Assembly (NCBI RefSeq): GCF_003023845.1
Contig: NZ_PYFT01000001.1
Span: 4,588,001 to 4,652,000 of the forward strand
Reading direction: 5' to 3'
DNA: 64,000 bases
DNA from: Adhaeribacter arboris
GTDB taxonomy: Bacteria; Bacteroidota; Bacteroidia; Cytophagales; Hymenobacteraceae
In this document: positions 1-9,719 of the stretch, piece after piece
Numbering within the stretch: the stretch's first letter is position 1
Layout: each line of letters starts with the position of its first letter
Notes under the pieces: generated by a model
What the model was told of the DNA's origin: nothing
Databases searched by the model: none
What the model saw: the letters and a program-made list of their open reading frames with translations, nothing else
Made by a program: the position numbers and the translations under genes

Positions 1-864
1 GCGGATAAAAATATTGCTGTGTACGGCCGAAATGCTCATTTCTACGCCGCCATTATTGGTTTTACCTTTAATGGTATTACCACCGGCAATTTTGGCCAGA
101 CCATTTTTACTGTCGCTGGGGTGGCTAATATCGAAGTCGGTGTAAATTTCGCCGTAGTTGGCTTCCAGTTCCCAATCGGCTTTGGTATTGCCGGGCAGGG
201 TTATATCAATCGGGCCGTGTACGGATTTAATAGAACTACCTTTCGCCTGGTTCAGTTCGGAAAATGTAATGTCCAGGTGGCCATGAATGGCGTTTGCCTG
301 TACCGGGCCGGTAATGTTGGTAAGGGTAGCGCTGGCGTGGTGCAAGTCTAAATCTATTTCCCCGGCCGTGTCGGAGAGCTCAAATTTGCCGCCGTGCGGA
401 CTGGTTTCGTGGTATACAACCGCCACATTTTTCGGTACTTTAATAGTGTACGCACTCCCGCGGCGCGAAGCCTGCAAAATTTTAAGGGTATTTTTTTCTT
501 TTATTACCGCCAGCCCCAGATTGGTATTATCTTCTACCTCGCTGAATAAAGAATGCAAACCTTCGGCCCGTTCCGGTACCTCATAGTTTTTAGCTTCAAT
601 AATTACTTCGTCGGAATTATGGCCCACAACCTCCACCGAACTCCGGTACACCTGTATCTGCACCTGGTTGTCTTTGCTGTTGCCCAGTTTGGTTTTGTAA
701 GTGAGAGGCGCTAGAGCATTAGATTTGTTTTTAGCGTTTGATTTTAGCGGCTTAGCCGTATTTAAGTGGTTGCTGTTGCCAGACTCTAAACTCCGGTGCG
801 CCGTTACTACGCTCGTAGCCATAATAGTAAAACAAACGAAGGCGAGTATTCCTGATTTTTGCAT
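1..864 (-). CDS. DUF4097-like beta-strand repeat exported protein (3' end cut by window)
   Basis: An open frame starts with ATG at 864 and runs without a stop to the first base of the window, so at least 288 residues are present and the C-terminus is missing. The N-terminus (MQKSGILAFVCFTIMATS) is a signal peptide. The rest is a beta-rich, Asn/Gly-rich repeat of the kind found in DUF4097 or putative auto-transporter adhesin-like proteins, including segments such as HGPIDITLPG and GEIYTDFDIS. Function of this family is unknown; members are usually exported and encoded near anti-sigma factors. The neighbouring upstream space is shared divergently with the SusC gene. Family placement is from residue pattern only. 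Confidence 0.75.
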   Translation of the reverse strand, partial: MQKSGILAFVCFTIMATSVVTAHRSLESGNSNHLNTAKPLKSNAKNKSNALAPLTYKTKLGNSKDNQVQIQVYRSSVEVVGHNSDEVIIEAKNYEVPERAEGLHSLFSEVEDNTNLGLAVIKEKNTLKILQASRRGSAYTIKVPKNVAVVYHETSPHGGKFELSDTAGEIDLDLHHASATLTNITGPVQANAIHGHLDITFSELNQAKGSSIKSVHGPIDITLPGNTKADWELEANYGEIYTDFDISHPSDSKNGLAKIAGGNTIKGKTNNGGVEMSISAVHSNIFIR

Positions 865-1584
865 GTTGATGAAAGGTTAGGTAGTAGAATAGTAGAGGAT
901 TAAAAAGCTTTCACTAACAAAGACGACGAAAGCCGGAATACATTACAATTAACCAGAAAAAAATAGGGAAAGCGGAAGTAATACCAATCTAAAAGGAATA
1001 AGACGTATTAGGTAGACTTTAATTAGCAAATGAATAGGCAGGAGGTAATCAGGCTACGGTTCAAATAAGTTAGCACCGCCAACTGGAGACGGGAACCGGC
1101 TCCAACGACAAACAGCTACTATTACTTTTATTAAATACATCTTATAAGATTCAATATAGTGTAAGAGGAAGAAGCGCAGGAAGCAACCGCTGCTACAATT
1201 ATTGATTTGCATTAACGCCTTTCTTCTCTAACACGATAAACCCCAGGAATTTTTATTAACAGCCGCCAAACGCTTTTATTTCTTATTTGCCAGAGTGTCA
1301 GTCGTAAAGTTTTCGGAAAAAGAAGCTTTTTAAATATTTGACATTTTCAAAGACCTCTGACGGCGAATTAATCGCACAAATATTTGCCCTCGCACGTAAC
1401 TTATTAGAAGGATTTCGGTTAAAATATTATAAAAAAACTAATCCGATTCCTATTTTCTGTAGTGTAATTAGAAAATGTTCAATCAATCCTTTGTTTCTGC
1501 TCCGTTGAAAAATCAGATTTCTTGATTTTTAAATTCTATTAAGCTTACAATTCCTAAAAATTAATCTGTTAAATCTGTTCATTT
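865..1584. other. 720-bp divergent intergenic region
   Basis: This space separates the divergent DUF4097 and SusC genes and must carry both promoters. It is AT-rich and contains a partial copy of the dispersed repeat at 1038-1115 (listed separately). I saw no convincing ORF, tRNA or terminator in the remainder. Confidence 0.5.
1038..1115 (+). repeat. Dispersed structured repeat, partial copy (3' part only)
   Basis: Matches the 3' third of the repeat seen at 7119-7320 and 12124-12337: an aggyaaTCaGGcTAC-like block, then TAGCACCGCCAACTGGAGAC and GAACCGGCTCC. TGGAG and CTCCA at the end can pair as a short hairpin. The 5' two thirds of the element are absent. It lies in the divergent region before the SusC gene. 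Confidence 0.6.
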
Positions 1585-4500
1585 ATGAGAAACCCAATAC
1601 CCCCGCTTTTTTTTACTTTGGTTGCTCCTCGTTTAAACTTATACCGGCAGAAGTTGACTGCTTTCCTGCTGGTACTTATCCTTGGGTTAAGTTTATGTTC
1701 CGGCAACCTATACGCTCAGACTGCAGTAACCGGAACGGTTTCCGGCACGGGTGGCGAAGCTTTACCTGGTGTAACGGTTTTATTGAAAGGCACCACTAAC
1801 GGTACAACCACCGATGCCAGCGGCAGTTACAGCATTAGCATCCCTACTGGTCAGGAAAACGGCACCCTCACTTTTTCTTTTATTGGTTATGTTAGCCAGG
1901 ATGTAGCGATTAATAACCGAACTACGGTAAATATAACCTTAGCCGAAGATACCAAAGCCCTGCAGGAAGTAGTCGTAATTGGTTATCAAACCGTCCGGAA
2001 GCAAGACTTAACGGGCGCAGTTTCGGTGATTAACCCAGCCGCCGCTAACCGGGTAGCCACCAATTCGGTAGCCGAATCCTTACAAGGTTTAGCCCCGGGA
2101 ATTACGGTACGTAACAGCGGCGCTCCCGGCCAAATGGCCCGCATTGAAGTGCGGGGTGCGGCCAGTTTTGCCAACACCGATCCTTTGTATGTGATTGATG
2201 GTATGATTGCCGATGCCAATACTACCATTAATAATAATGATATTGAGTCTATTCAGGTGTTAAAAGATGCTTCGGCAGCAGCTATTTACGGCGCCCGGGC
2301 CGCTAACGGGGTAGTAATTATTACTACCAAACAAGGCAAGGAAGGTCCGGCTAAAGTTTCGCTCTCAGCGCGTTACGGCATTCAACGGATTCCGAAACGC
2401 TACGATATTATGAATAGTACCGAGTTTGCGGCCATGCAGCGTACCCAATACGAAAACTCCGGTCAAACGCCGCCCGCCAGCGTGGGCTCCGCTTTTAACC
2501 CCAATATTGATACCGACTGGCAAGACGAAGTAATGCGCACCGGTAACGTGCAGGATTATAACTTGTCGTTATCGGGAGGTTCTAAAACGGGTACTTACCT
2601 TATTTCGGGCAGTTATTTTACGAACAAAGGCGTACTCATTGGTAATTCTTTTGAGCGGGCAACGTTACGGGTAAATACCCGCAGCACCAAGGGCCGGATT
2701 ACCTTCGGCGAAAACATGGTGCTCTCTAACTCGAATACCAAAGATATTCCGGGTACCAATACTACCGAAATAAATCCGTTTTACAATGCCCCCCAAATGC
2801 TGCCGATTATTCCGGTGCGGGACCCTAGTTACATAAATTCTACTAACCCGGCCGGTTGGGGCTTCGGGCGGGTAGATGCGGTTACCTACGTGTCGAACCC
2901 GGTAGCTATCGCCGATTTAAACCCCCGGAAATTTAATTATGCCAAACTGGTAGGAAATGCTTTCGTGGATGTAAAAATTGCCGATTGGTTAACTTATCGC
3001 TTTAACACTGGTGCTGAGGTAAGTTTCGACTATTACAACGAAATCCGCAAAGTGGGCGTGTGGGAGTTTAACGCCGCTCCGCGGAATAGCTCCGTCGATG
3101 AAGATCGTTCGCGTTATTTAAATCTCTTGTTCGAAAATACGCTTAATTTTAATAAAGCTTTTGGCGTACATAATATTAGCGGGGTAGTTGGTATTACCCA
3201 ACAACACGTTACCCGCGAAAATACTTCCGGCGGTCGCTCCGACTTACAAATTTACAATAACGAGTATTTTACTACCATTGGCTCGGCCAGCGGTACTTCC
3301 GTCGCAGGTGGGGGGCGCCCCATTGATTACCGGTTATACGGTTATCTGGGCCGGATTATTTATTCCTACAACGATAAATACTTGTTAACCCTGACCGGCC
3401 GCATCGACCAGGATTCCCGTTTTGGGGCTAATTACCGGACCGGTTATTTTCCTTCCGTTGCCGCCGGGTGGCGCATCAGCAAAGAAAGCTTCTTTAACGT
3501 GGACTGGGTAACCGATTTAAAAATCAATGCTTCCTACGGCGAGTTGGGTATTGTAACCCAAGGTTCTTATGATTACACGGCCTTTATCAATAACAGCCCC
3601 CGCGCTATTTTCGGGCCCAATCAAACTCCCTTCGTCGGTAGCACGCAGGCCCAAGTGGTGAACGAAAACCTGAAATGGGAAGAGCGGGTGGTGCGCAATA
3701 TTGGTATTGATGCCGGATTTTTAAATAATAGTTTAATCGTATCGCTGGAAGGCTATAACTCTTTATCGAACGATAATTTATTGCAACTCCCGGTAGCCGG
3801 TTATTTAGGCAATTTACGGGGTGATCCCTTTATTAACGCCGGGTCTATCCGCAATAAAGGCATCGAGTTCTCGGCTACCTACCGCAACAGCAACCAAGCC
3901 CTGAAATGGGATGTAAGCGGTAATTTTACCACCATCAAAAACGTAGTAGAAGATGTAGGAAACCAGGGCGAAGGTATCAATTACATTCAATCGGGCAATA
4001 CCCGTACCCAGGTAGGCCGCTCCTTAGGCGAATGGTACGTCGTTCAAACCGATGGATTGTTCCAGACCCAGGAAGAAGTAAACAACTACGTAACTGCTAC
4101 CGGCGTTAAAATTCAGCCGAATGCCAAACCCGGCGACATAAAATTCATTGACCAGAATGGAGATGGAGCCATCAATGCCAGCGACCGTACCTTCAGAGGG
4201 TCGCCGTGGCCAAAATTACAAACCGGAGCGCAGTTTAATGCTTCTTACAACCAATTTAGCCTGAATTTACAATTAGTAGGCGTGTTTGGTAACAAGCTCT
4301 ACAACGATGTCCGGCGCGCCTTGGATTCGTACCAGCAAACTAATTTCCGCAGCGATATTAGTCCTTGGTCGCCTACCAATACCGATACCGAAGATCCCCG
4401 CATTGCTTTAAATACGGAGCAAAGTATTATTGATAACAATCGCGGCGATAGCGATCGTTGGTTGGAAAACGGCTCTTACGTGCGGCTCCGGAACGTGGAA

Positions 4501-4734
4501 TTGGGTTACAATGTGCCAACTGCTTTATTAGGCCGCGCGGGTTTGCAAAATGCCCGGTTCTTTATCAGTGGGCAGAACTTATTTACCATTACCAAATATT
4601 CGGGTCTGGATCCGGACGTAGTGGGTAACCCCGACCCGAACAGCGCTCGCACCCGCATCTTGGAACGGGGCGTGGATTTAGGTAACTGGCCGGCCAGCCG
4701 CGTGTTTTCTTTTGGTGTACAGTGCGATTTTTAA
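1585..4734 (+). CDS. SusC/RagA family TonB-linked outer-membrane receptor
   Basis: Outer-membrane transporter, 1049 residues, the usual SusC length. A signal peptide ends near NLYAQ (residue 45). Next comes a carboxypeptidase-regulatory-like domain (about 46-130, TAVTGTVSGTGGEALPGVTV), the plug (about 135-255) with a TonB-box-like LQEVVVIGYQ segment and the SusC-type IYGARAANGVVIITTK, then a long beta-barrel ending in an aromatic-rich strand (FSFGVQCDF). The SusD partner starts 24 bp downstream, so the two form an operon and a substrate-import complex energised by TonB-ExbBD. Substrate cannot be read from sequence; the sialidase-like lipoprotein 2.7 kb downstream hints at a glycan but is separated by an SMI1 gene. 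The first Met is followed by an unusually long n-region, so M1 could be a little too far upstream. Confidence 0.95.
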   Translation: MRNPIPPLFFTLVAPRLNLYRQKLTAFLLVLILGLSLCSGNLYAQTAVTGTVSGTGGEALPGVTVLLKGTTNGTTTDASGSYSISIPTGQENGTLTFSFIGYVSQDVAINNRTTVNITLAEDTKALQEVVVIGYQTVRKQDLTGAVSVINPAAANRVATNSVAESLQGLAPGITVRNSGAPGQMARIEVRGAASFANTDPLYVIDGMIADANTTINNNDIESIQVLKDASAAAIYGARAANGVVIITTKQGKEGPAKVSLSARYGIQRIPKRYDIMNSTEFAAMQRTQYENSGQTPPASVGSAFNPNIDTDWQDEVMRTGNVQDYNLSLSGGSKTGTYLISGSYFTNKGVLIGNSFERATLRVNTRSTKGRITFGENMVLSNSNTKDIPGTNTTEINPFYNAPQMLPIIPVRDPSYINSTNPAGWGFGRVDAVTYVSNPVAIADLNPRKFNYAKLVGNAFVDVKIADWLTYRFNTGAEVSFDYYNEIRKVGVWEFNAAPRNSSVDEDRSRYLNLLFENTLNFNKAFGVHNISGVVGITQQHVTRENTSGGRSDLQIYNNEYFTTIGSASGTSVAGGGRPIDYRLYGYLGRIIYSYNDKYLLTLTGRIDQDSRFGANYRTGYFPSVAAGWRISKESFFNVDWVTDLKINASYGELGIVTQGSYDYTAFINNSPRAIFGPNQTPFVGSTQAQVVNENLKWEERVVRNIGIDAGFLNNSLIVSLEGYNSLSNDNLLQLPVAGYLGNLRGDPFINAGSIRNKGIEFSATYRNSNQALKWDVSGNFTTIKNVVEDVGNQGEGINYIQSGNTRTQVGRSLGEWYVVQTDGLFQTQEEVNNYVTATGVKIQPNAKPGDIKFIDQNGDGAINASDRTFRGSPWPKLQTGAQFNASYNQFSLNLQLVGVFGNKLYNDVRRALDSYQQTNFRSDISPWSPTNTDTEDPRIALNTEQSIIDNNRGDSDRWLENGSYVRLRNVELGYNVPTALLGRAGLQNARFFISGQNLFTITKYSGLDPDVVGNPDPNSARTRILERGVDLGNWPASRVFSFGVQCDF

Positions 4735-4757
4735 GCTAAGCTTCATTTAAATAGTAT

Positions 4758-6296
4758 ATGAAAAAGATTTTTATAGTTTCCCTGTTTATCGCTTGCTTGG
4801 GCTTAGGCAGTTGTGAGAAAGAATTAGATATTGTAAACCCTAACCAACCCACCGTAGAAGTTTTCTGGAAAACGGCAGACGATGCCCAACAAGGGGTAAA
4901 TGCGGTTTACAGTACGCTGCACCGGGGCGCTATTTCGCGTTGGCTCCCCTTTTACTACATTATTCGCTCCGACGAAGGCCGTAGCCAAAGTCCCGCTACC
5001 GACATTGTGAATAACATGGACCAGTTCCGGATAACCGATTACAACTTCTGGGGTTCTTACGATATCTGGCGCGACAGCTACATTGGGGTTTTCCGGGCTA
5101 ATCAGGTAATTGCCAACGTACCGGCTATTCAAATGGACGAAGCGCAAAAGCAGCGGGTTATCAGCGAAGCCAAATTTTTGCGTGGGTTATTTTACTTTCA
5201 TTTGGTAACCTTGTGGGGAAACGTACCTTTAATGCTGGAACCCTCTACCACTACCGATAAACCAGCTACTACGCCCCAGGCGCAAGTATGGGCGCAGATT
5301 GAAAAAGATTTATCGGAGGCCGCTACCGTTTTACCTGCTAAATATACCAACCCCGACGATTTAGGCCGGGCTACCAAAGGGGCGGCGTATGCTTTATTAG
5401 CCAAAGCGTACCTGCAGCAGCGTAAATACAACGAAGCGCTTACTCCTTTGCAATGGCTGGTAACCGGCGAAGGCAGTTCGCTCTACAGCCTCATGCCCGA
5501 TTACCGCGAAAACTTTATAATTACTACCGAGAATAATGCGGAATCCGTATTTGAGTGGCAGTTTCAACGCAACCCCACCGAAAATCACGACGATGATACC
5601 GATCCGCGGGCCGATAATTTAAATTATGGTACTTCCATTGCACAGTTTTTTGCCCCGCCGGGTATTGGCTGGTCCGACGGTGAAGCCCAACGCTGGGTAG
5701 TGCATCAGTTCCTGAAAGAGCCAACCGAAGACGGAGGGAGAGACCCTCGGTTAGCTGCTACTTTTCTGTACGATTCTACCGATGTACGCGGGCCAAATTT
5801 CACCCAGATTTACGGAGAAACTTTTGCCAAACGGTACGGCACGGATAATGGCCAGCGGGTGTGGTTCCGAAAATTTCTGAACGATCATTGGAAAAACGAA
5901 GAAGGCTACAATTCACCTAACAACTGGCGCTACATCCGTTATGCCGATGTGCTGTTAATGTACGCCGAAGCCTTAAATGCTACGGGTAGTACCGCGCAAG
6001 CGTACCCTTACGTTGACCGGGTACGGCAACGAGCCGGTTTGGCGCCTTTATCTACCGCCCTGCCTAATCTAAACCAGGATCAATTTTTAGCGCAGCTAAA
6101 GCAAGAAAGGTTATTAGAGTTAGCCGGTGAAGGCCACCGTTGGAACGATTTGACCCGTTGGGGAGATCTAGGTCCGGAGCTAGCTCAGCGCGATCCGGCA
6201 TTCAGTACGTTTGTCAAAGGTAAAAACGAACTACTGCCTATCCCCCAACAAGAAACCGACATTAACCCGAATTTAAACCAGAACCCCAACTATTAA
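4758..6296 (+). CDS. SusD/RagB family nutrient-binding outer-membrane lipoprotein
   Basis: A 512-residue surface lipoprotein that caps the SusC barrel and binds the substrate. The lipobox is LGLGSC with the lipidated Cys at residue 19, followed by EKELDIVNPNQPT, typical of SusD. The central part has the TPR-like helical fold pattern (AKFLRGLFYFHLVTLWGNVPL), and the C-terminal part carries the SusD signature RYADVLLMYAEALN and LLELAGEGHRWNDLTRWG. It follows the SusC gene by 24 bp on the same strand and is followed by a strong hairpin terminator, so the operon probably ends here. Confidence 0.95.
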   Translation: MKKIFIVSLFIACLGLGSCEKELDIVNPNQPTVEVFWKTADDAQQGVNAVYSTLHRGAISRWLPFYYIIRSDEGRSQSPATDIVNNMDQFRITDYNFWGSYDIWRDSYIGVFRANQVIANVPAIQMDEAQKQRVISEAKFLRGLFYFHLVTLWGNVPLMLEPSTTTDKPATTPQAQVWAQIEKDLSEAATVLPAKYTNPDDLGRATKGAAYALLAKAYLQQRKYNEALTPLQWLVTGEGSSLYSLMPDYRENFIITTENNAESVFEWQFQRNPTENHDDDTDPRADNLNYGTSIAQFFAPPGIGWSDGEAQRWVVHQFLKEPTEDGGRDPRLAATFLYDSTDVRGPNFTQIYGETFAKRYGTDNGQRVWFRKFLNDHWKNEEGYNSPNNWRYIRYADVLLMYAEALNATGSTAQAYPYVDRVRQRAGLAPLSTALPNLNQDQFLAQLKQERLLELAGEGHRWNDLTRWGDLGPELAQRDPAFSTFVKGKNELLPIPQQETDINPNLNQNPNY

Positions 6297-6329
6297 TTCC
6301 CCCGATTAAGGAACCTAGTGCATTCTAAT

Positions 6330-6352
6330 AAAAGGGCAGTGAATGCCCTTTT
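6330..6352 (+). terminator. Rho-independent terminator after susC-susD
   Basis: AAAAGGGCA and TGCCCTTTT form a perfect 9-bp stem with a GTGAA loop, 34 bp after the SusD stop, followed by a T-rich stretch. Confidence 0.85.
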
Positions 6353-6488
6353 ATTGCTTTTGTTTCATTCAGAGTAGTGGCAATTTATAAAACTATATTT
6401 GCGGGTAAGTTCGGAAGGCTTGAAAGTAAATCTGCACCATTGTGTGCTATAGTGTAAATTAGATAATATAAATATTAACAATAAGCTA

Positions 6489-7022
6489 ATGGTATGCTTG
6501 TTATTAGAGATGAATAAGATTATAGATGAAATAATAGCGCTTCAAAAACAATATCCGCAATTAATTAAAACATTTCCGCTAGTAAATAGCCGCATGGTTA
6601 AATTTGTTGAAGAGTTTTTATCCATTAAACTAGATGAGCAGCTACTGGAAATCTATAACTATAGTAATGGTCTGTCGTTCCTACAATATGCCTTAGTAGG
6701 TATTAACAATAAGCAAATGGGAAGTTTATTAGACTTGAATCAAGCTGTTCCGGACGAGATGTATACCCACGATGGCAATCGATATTTAACATTTATGAGT
6801 GATGGTGGTGGTTATTATAGCTATCTCGATAACCCACAAGAAATAAATCACCCTGTATATATTTATAATGATGAATCGTTTAAGCATAAATTAATTGCTC
6901 CTTCAATAAAAGAGTTTTTTGAATACTTTTTAAAAAGAATCCCATATGTATTAGAAAATCACCTGAAGAATGGGGAATACTTGTCTATCGATGATGAAGA
7001 AATTATTCCTTCTGATCTCTAA
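6489..7022 (+). CDS. SMI1/KNR4 family protein
   Basis: A 177-residue AT-rich gene. The pattern LPQ/LVNSRMVKFVEEFLSIKLDEQLLEIYNYSNGL, a central beta region with MSDGGGYYSYLDNP, and a C-terminal SIKEFFEYFLKR helix fit the SMI1/KNR4 (SUKH) superfamily, which in bacteria is dominated by immunity proteins against contact-dependent toxins. The start at 6489 adds seven residues; Met at 6510 (MNKIIDEIIALQ) is an equally plausible start. There is no adjacent toxin gene, so it may be an orphan immunity gene. It differs in base composition from the flanking SusD and sialidase genes, consistent with transfer, but this was judged by eye. Confidence 0.75.
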   Translation: MVCLLLEMNKIIDEIIALQKQYPQLIKTFPLVNSRMVKFVEEFLSIKLDEQLLEIYNYSNGLSFLQYALVGINNKQMGSLLDLNQAVPDEMYTHDGNRYLTFMSDGGGYYSYLDNPQEINHPVYIYNDESFKHKLIAPSIKEFFEYFLKRIPYVLENHLKNGEYLSIDDEEIIPSDL

Positions 7023-7118
7023 CTATCAAGAAGAGAATTTCCTCACCTTAAAATGAAAGTAAACTATATTGTCTGTTTTATCTAATTGCTACTTATACCT
7101 AATTAAACAGAAAAGCCG

Positions 7119-7320
7119 AAGCTAAGAATAAATAACAGCAGTTTGGGCGATGAGGGCCTTTAGCGAATCCGGTGTTGCGTGAAGCAACATTCCGCAGCGC
7201 AGCGAGGAAAGGAGGAGCGGCCGCCCGAATGACCAAACGAGGCCCGCCGGCCATGAGGCAATCAGGTTACTTATTAAACCGCATTAGCACCAATGAATGG
7301 AGACTTGAGAAGGCTCCAAG
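7119..7320 (+). repeat. Dispersed structured repeat, copy 1
   Basis: About 200 bp between the SMI1 gene and the sialidase-like gene. It shares blocks with the copies at 12124-12337 and 38104-38290: GTTTGG near the 5' end (7141) with CCAAAC at 7233-7238, GGGCC at 7154 with GGCCC at 7241, a hairpin TGTTGC-GTGAA-GCAACA (7173-7189), and a second hairpin TTCC/GGAA (7190-7209) with loop GCAGCGCAGCGA. The 3' part repeats the TAGCACC..AATGGAGACTTGAG..GGCTCCAAG block of the partial copy at 1038. A 67-codon ORF across it has no homologue I recognise and looks fortuitous. Confidence 0.7.
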
Positions 7321-7395
7321 TAATATCCACTATTCTTCCAAAGAAATTTTAAAAATCATTTATACGTTTTACTAATACTAGAAAATTAACTTACA

Positions 7396-8607
7396 ATGCA
7401 CCTAATAAGGCCGAAAGCCCTGCTATTTATTTTAAGCCTGCTGATTTTTACGCAGTGTAAAGACGACTCTAAAAACAACCCGGGACCGGTAAACCCACCA
7501 ACGAATACTTTTCACCCGGATGAACAACCGCCAGTCGACAATACCCGGCCTACTCTTACGATCGAATGGGAAACAACGGCTACCAAACTATCGCACCAGG
7601 TATATTCCGCCGAGTACGGCCGCATCCGCCGGGTAAAAGGAGATACTTTGCTATTTACGTATCACTTTGGTCCGCAAGGTGACGAATGGGATAACATCGC
7701 CCTGAAAAGAAGCATTGATAACGGTATAACCTGGTCGGAGCCGGAAATTATCATGACGGACAACGATCCGAATTATTACGGTTTTTCGAATCCCGAGATA
7801 TTCGTGGCTCAGAACGGGGACGTATTACTAACTTATACCGGCCGGGGCCGACCGGACGATAACGCCCACGCTAATATTCAGGTGCGCATCAGCAAAGATC
7901 GGGGCTGGACTTTTGGTACTCCAATCATTATAAATACGGGCCGCGCCTGGGAACCGGCATTCATTCAACTACCTACCGGCGAAATAGATTTATTTTACTC
8001 CAGCGAAGCAAACTGGTGGCCCAGCAGCAGCCCGCAGCAGGAAATCCGGATGCTAACTTCTACCGATAACGGCGTAACCTGGGGTTCTTCCCGCTCGGTA
8101 GCCTATACGGCAGGCATGCGCGACGGCATGGCGGTACCGCTGGTTTTAAAAGATAATAAAGGCATTGTATTCCCGATTGAATCGGTAAATAATTCTAAAT
8201 CGCCGTGGGTAGTGTGGTCATCAAAGGAGGCTAATTTTCATTATGCCAGTCCGGGTACCACGCAGAACAATCGGCGGTGGTTAGCTACGGATGAGAATAT
8301 CTGGGGCGGTGCGCCTTTTATGATCCAATTACCTACCGGCGAAATTATTCTTTCGTGCCAGGATGCCGGTGGGCGTTCGGTTGGCTCGGATTGGAAGAAG
8401 AATACCATGCTCATACTGGCTGGCAATAGTGCCGCCCGGAATTTCACGAATATTACGTACCCCTGGCCTAATTTGCCTAACAGCGAAGGCGCTTATTACA
8501 GTTCTCTGTTTTTAAAAGATGCTACTACTTTGGTGCTGGTTACCACCCGAAATTTTTCGGATGGACATAGTGAAATCTACCAGAAAATAGGCCATATTCA
8601 GCGGTAA
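7396..8607 (+). CDS. Sialidase-fold (BNR/Asp-box) exported lipoprotein
   Basis: A 403-residue lipoprotein: signal peptide with lipobox and Cys21 (FTQC), then a Pro/Asn-rich linker to about residue 50. Three Asp-boxes (SxDxGxTW) are visible: SIDNGITW (106-113), SKDRGWTF (166-173) and STDNGVTW (222-229), the hallmark of six-bladed sialidase/neuraminidase beta-propellers. Arg residues in GRIRRV (75-80) could supply one of the arginine triad, but I cannot confirm the catalytic Tyr/Glu pair. It might be an exo-alpha-sialidase (GH33-like) or a related glycoside hydrolase/lyase with this fold. Its position downstream of a SusC/SusD pair suggests glycan use, though intervening genes and a repeat make a single operon unlikely. 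Confidence 0.8.
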   Translation: MHLIRPKALLFILSLLIFTQCKDDSKNNPGPVNPPTNTFHPDEQPPVDNTRPTLTIEWETTATKLSHQVYSAEYGRIRRVKGDTLLFTYHFGPQGDEWDNIALKRSIDNGITWSEPEIIMTDNDPNYYGFSNPEIFVAQNGDVLLTYTGRGRPDDNAHANIQVRISKDRGWTFGTPIIINTGRAWEPAFIQLPTGEIDLFYSSEANWWPSSSPQQEIRMLTSTDNGVTWGSSRSVAYTAGMRDGMAVPLVLKDNKGIVFPIESVNNSKSPWVVWSSKEANFHYASPGTTQNNRRWLATDENIWGGAPFMIQLPTGEIILSCQDAGGRSVGSDWKKNTMLILAGNSAARNFTNITYPWPNLPNSEGAYYSSLFLKDATTLVLVTTRNFSDGHSEIYQKIGHIQR

Positions 8608-8735
8608 TAAATAATGATTTAAATGGGGAGCGCGACGAATTAACCGATATACGCCGCCTCCCTGAGTAGCTAGGATAGTTTCGTTCTGAAGGTATGCCTT
8701 TAGATGAAGCTAATTTTTATTTGAAGCAAAGAAAC

Positions 8736-9500
8736 TTAATCGCCCAAGGCTAGCTCTACATTGCCCAAGCCACCATTAATGGTTATGTCTACGGAGTGAG
8801 ATGTTTTGCCATACGCCTCGTTCACGTAGTAGCCACCTTGCTTTTTCAGCCCCTCGTTATCCAGACCGCCTAAGCCATTTACTTTTACCCGTACGCCCGT
8901 TTTGCGCGGTAACACCAGGTTTAGGCTGCCAATGCCGCCGTTAATAGTAGCTTTCAGGTTGGTAGTACGGTTGCCAGATAAATCTAAATTTACTTCGCCT
9001 ACCCCCGCATTTACTTGCAGATCACTAACGGAGGTATTAGCCAAATTTACGTTAAACTCACCGGCGCCTGCTTCCATTACCAACCGGTTTATTTTCGCCC
9101 GGCTCAAATCTACATTGCCTTCGCCGGCACCCATGCGCAGGTTTAAAGTAGTAACTACACCCTGCGGCAGCTTAATGTCCCAGTCGTTGCGGTCTTTATC
9201 CTTCATGTTGGTGTTTTTCTCCTCGGGTTGTTTAATGGAGAGCAGACCTTTGCCCGGTTCGCCGTTGTATTTTATTTGCGGTTTCCAGCTTTCTTTGGTG
9301 TAGGTAAACCGTGAATCGGCTTTGGGTATAGTTTGCGTGGTTATTTTTAAAGTACCGGCGTTAATCTGAATTTCGGCCTGGAGCGTTTTTACATTTTTTA
9401 AATCCAAGCTCTGCGAAGAGGTGTGTTGGGCAGTAGCAGGATGGCAAAAAGCCATTATTGCGGTAAAGGTGCTTAATAGGGCAATTCGGGTAGATTTCAT
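8736..9500 (-). CDS. Toast-rack-type beta-helical exported protein
   Basis: Begins MKSTRIALLS (ATG at 9500; an in-frame ATG at 9512 would add four residues), with a signal peptide ending near CHPATAQ. The mature part is made of short repeating beta strands with Gly/Asn turns such as MGAGEGNVDLSRA, AGAGEFNVNLANT and AGVGEVNLDLSG, ending INGGLGNVELALGD. This is the pattern of the toast_rack_N / LiaF-like or DUF4097-related beta proteins, of unknown molecular function and generally envelope-associated. About 255 residues. It is monocistronic and convergent with the sialidase-like gene. Confidence 0.7.
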   Translation of the reverse strand: MKSTRIALLSTFTAIMAFCHPATAQHTSSQSLDLKNVKTLQAEIQINAGTLKITTQTIPKADSRFTYTKESWKPQIKYNGEPGKGLLSIKQPEEKNTNMKDKDRNDWDIKLPQGVVTTLNLRMGAGEGNVDLSRAKINRLVMEAGAGEFNVNLANTSVSDLQVNAGVGEVNLDLSGNRTTNLKATINGGIGSLNLVLPRKTGVRVKVNGLGGLDNEGLKKQGGYYVNEAYGKTSHSVDITINGGLGNVELALGD

Positions 9501-9719
9501 TTTAATAGACATAATAGATAGGTTAGAGTAAGTACAGGATTCAACAAAATAAATCAGAAAAATTGTTACGGTTAAAATTTAAAGGAACATAGGCGTTTAT
9601 CTGCCTATATTGCTTTCTGAATGGCTTGATGCAAGAGCCGGGCTTTTTGCATAAATAAAGCGGGTGTCCTTTTGAAGGGAAAGCCAGATTCTTAAAATTA
9701 CAATTTATTTCGATTAAAT

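Noticed and set aside
1050-1120. tRNA-like fold in the partial repeat
   Set aside because: No T-loop, anticodon arm or acceptor stem can be drawn; it matches the dispersed repeat instead.
7172-7375. 67-codon open frame inside repeat copy 1
   Set aside because: It follows from the repeat's GC-rich hairpins, and the corresponding frame is not preserved in copies 2 and 3.
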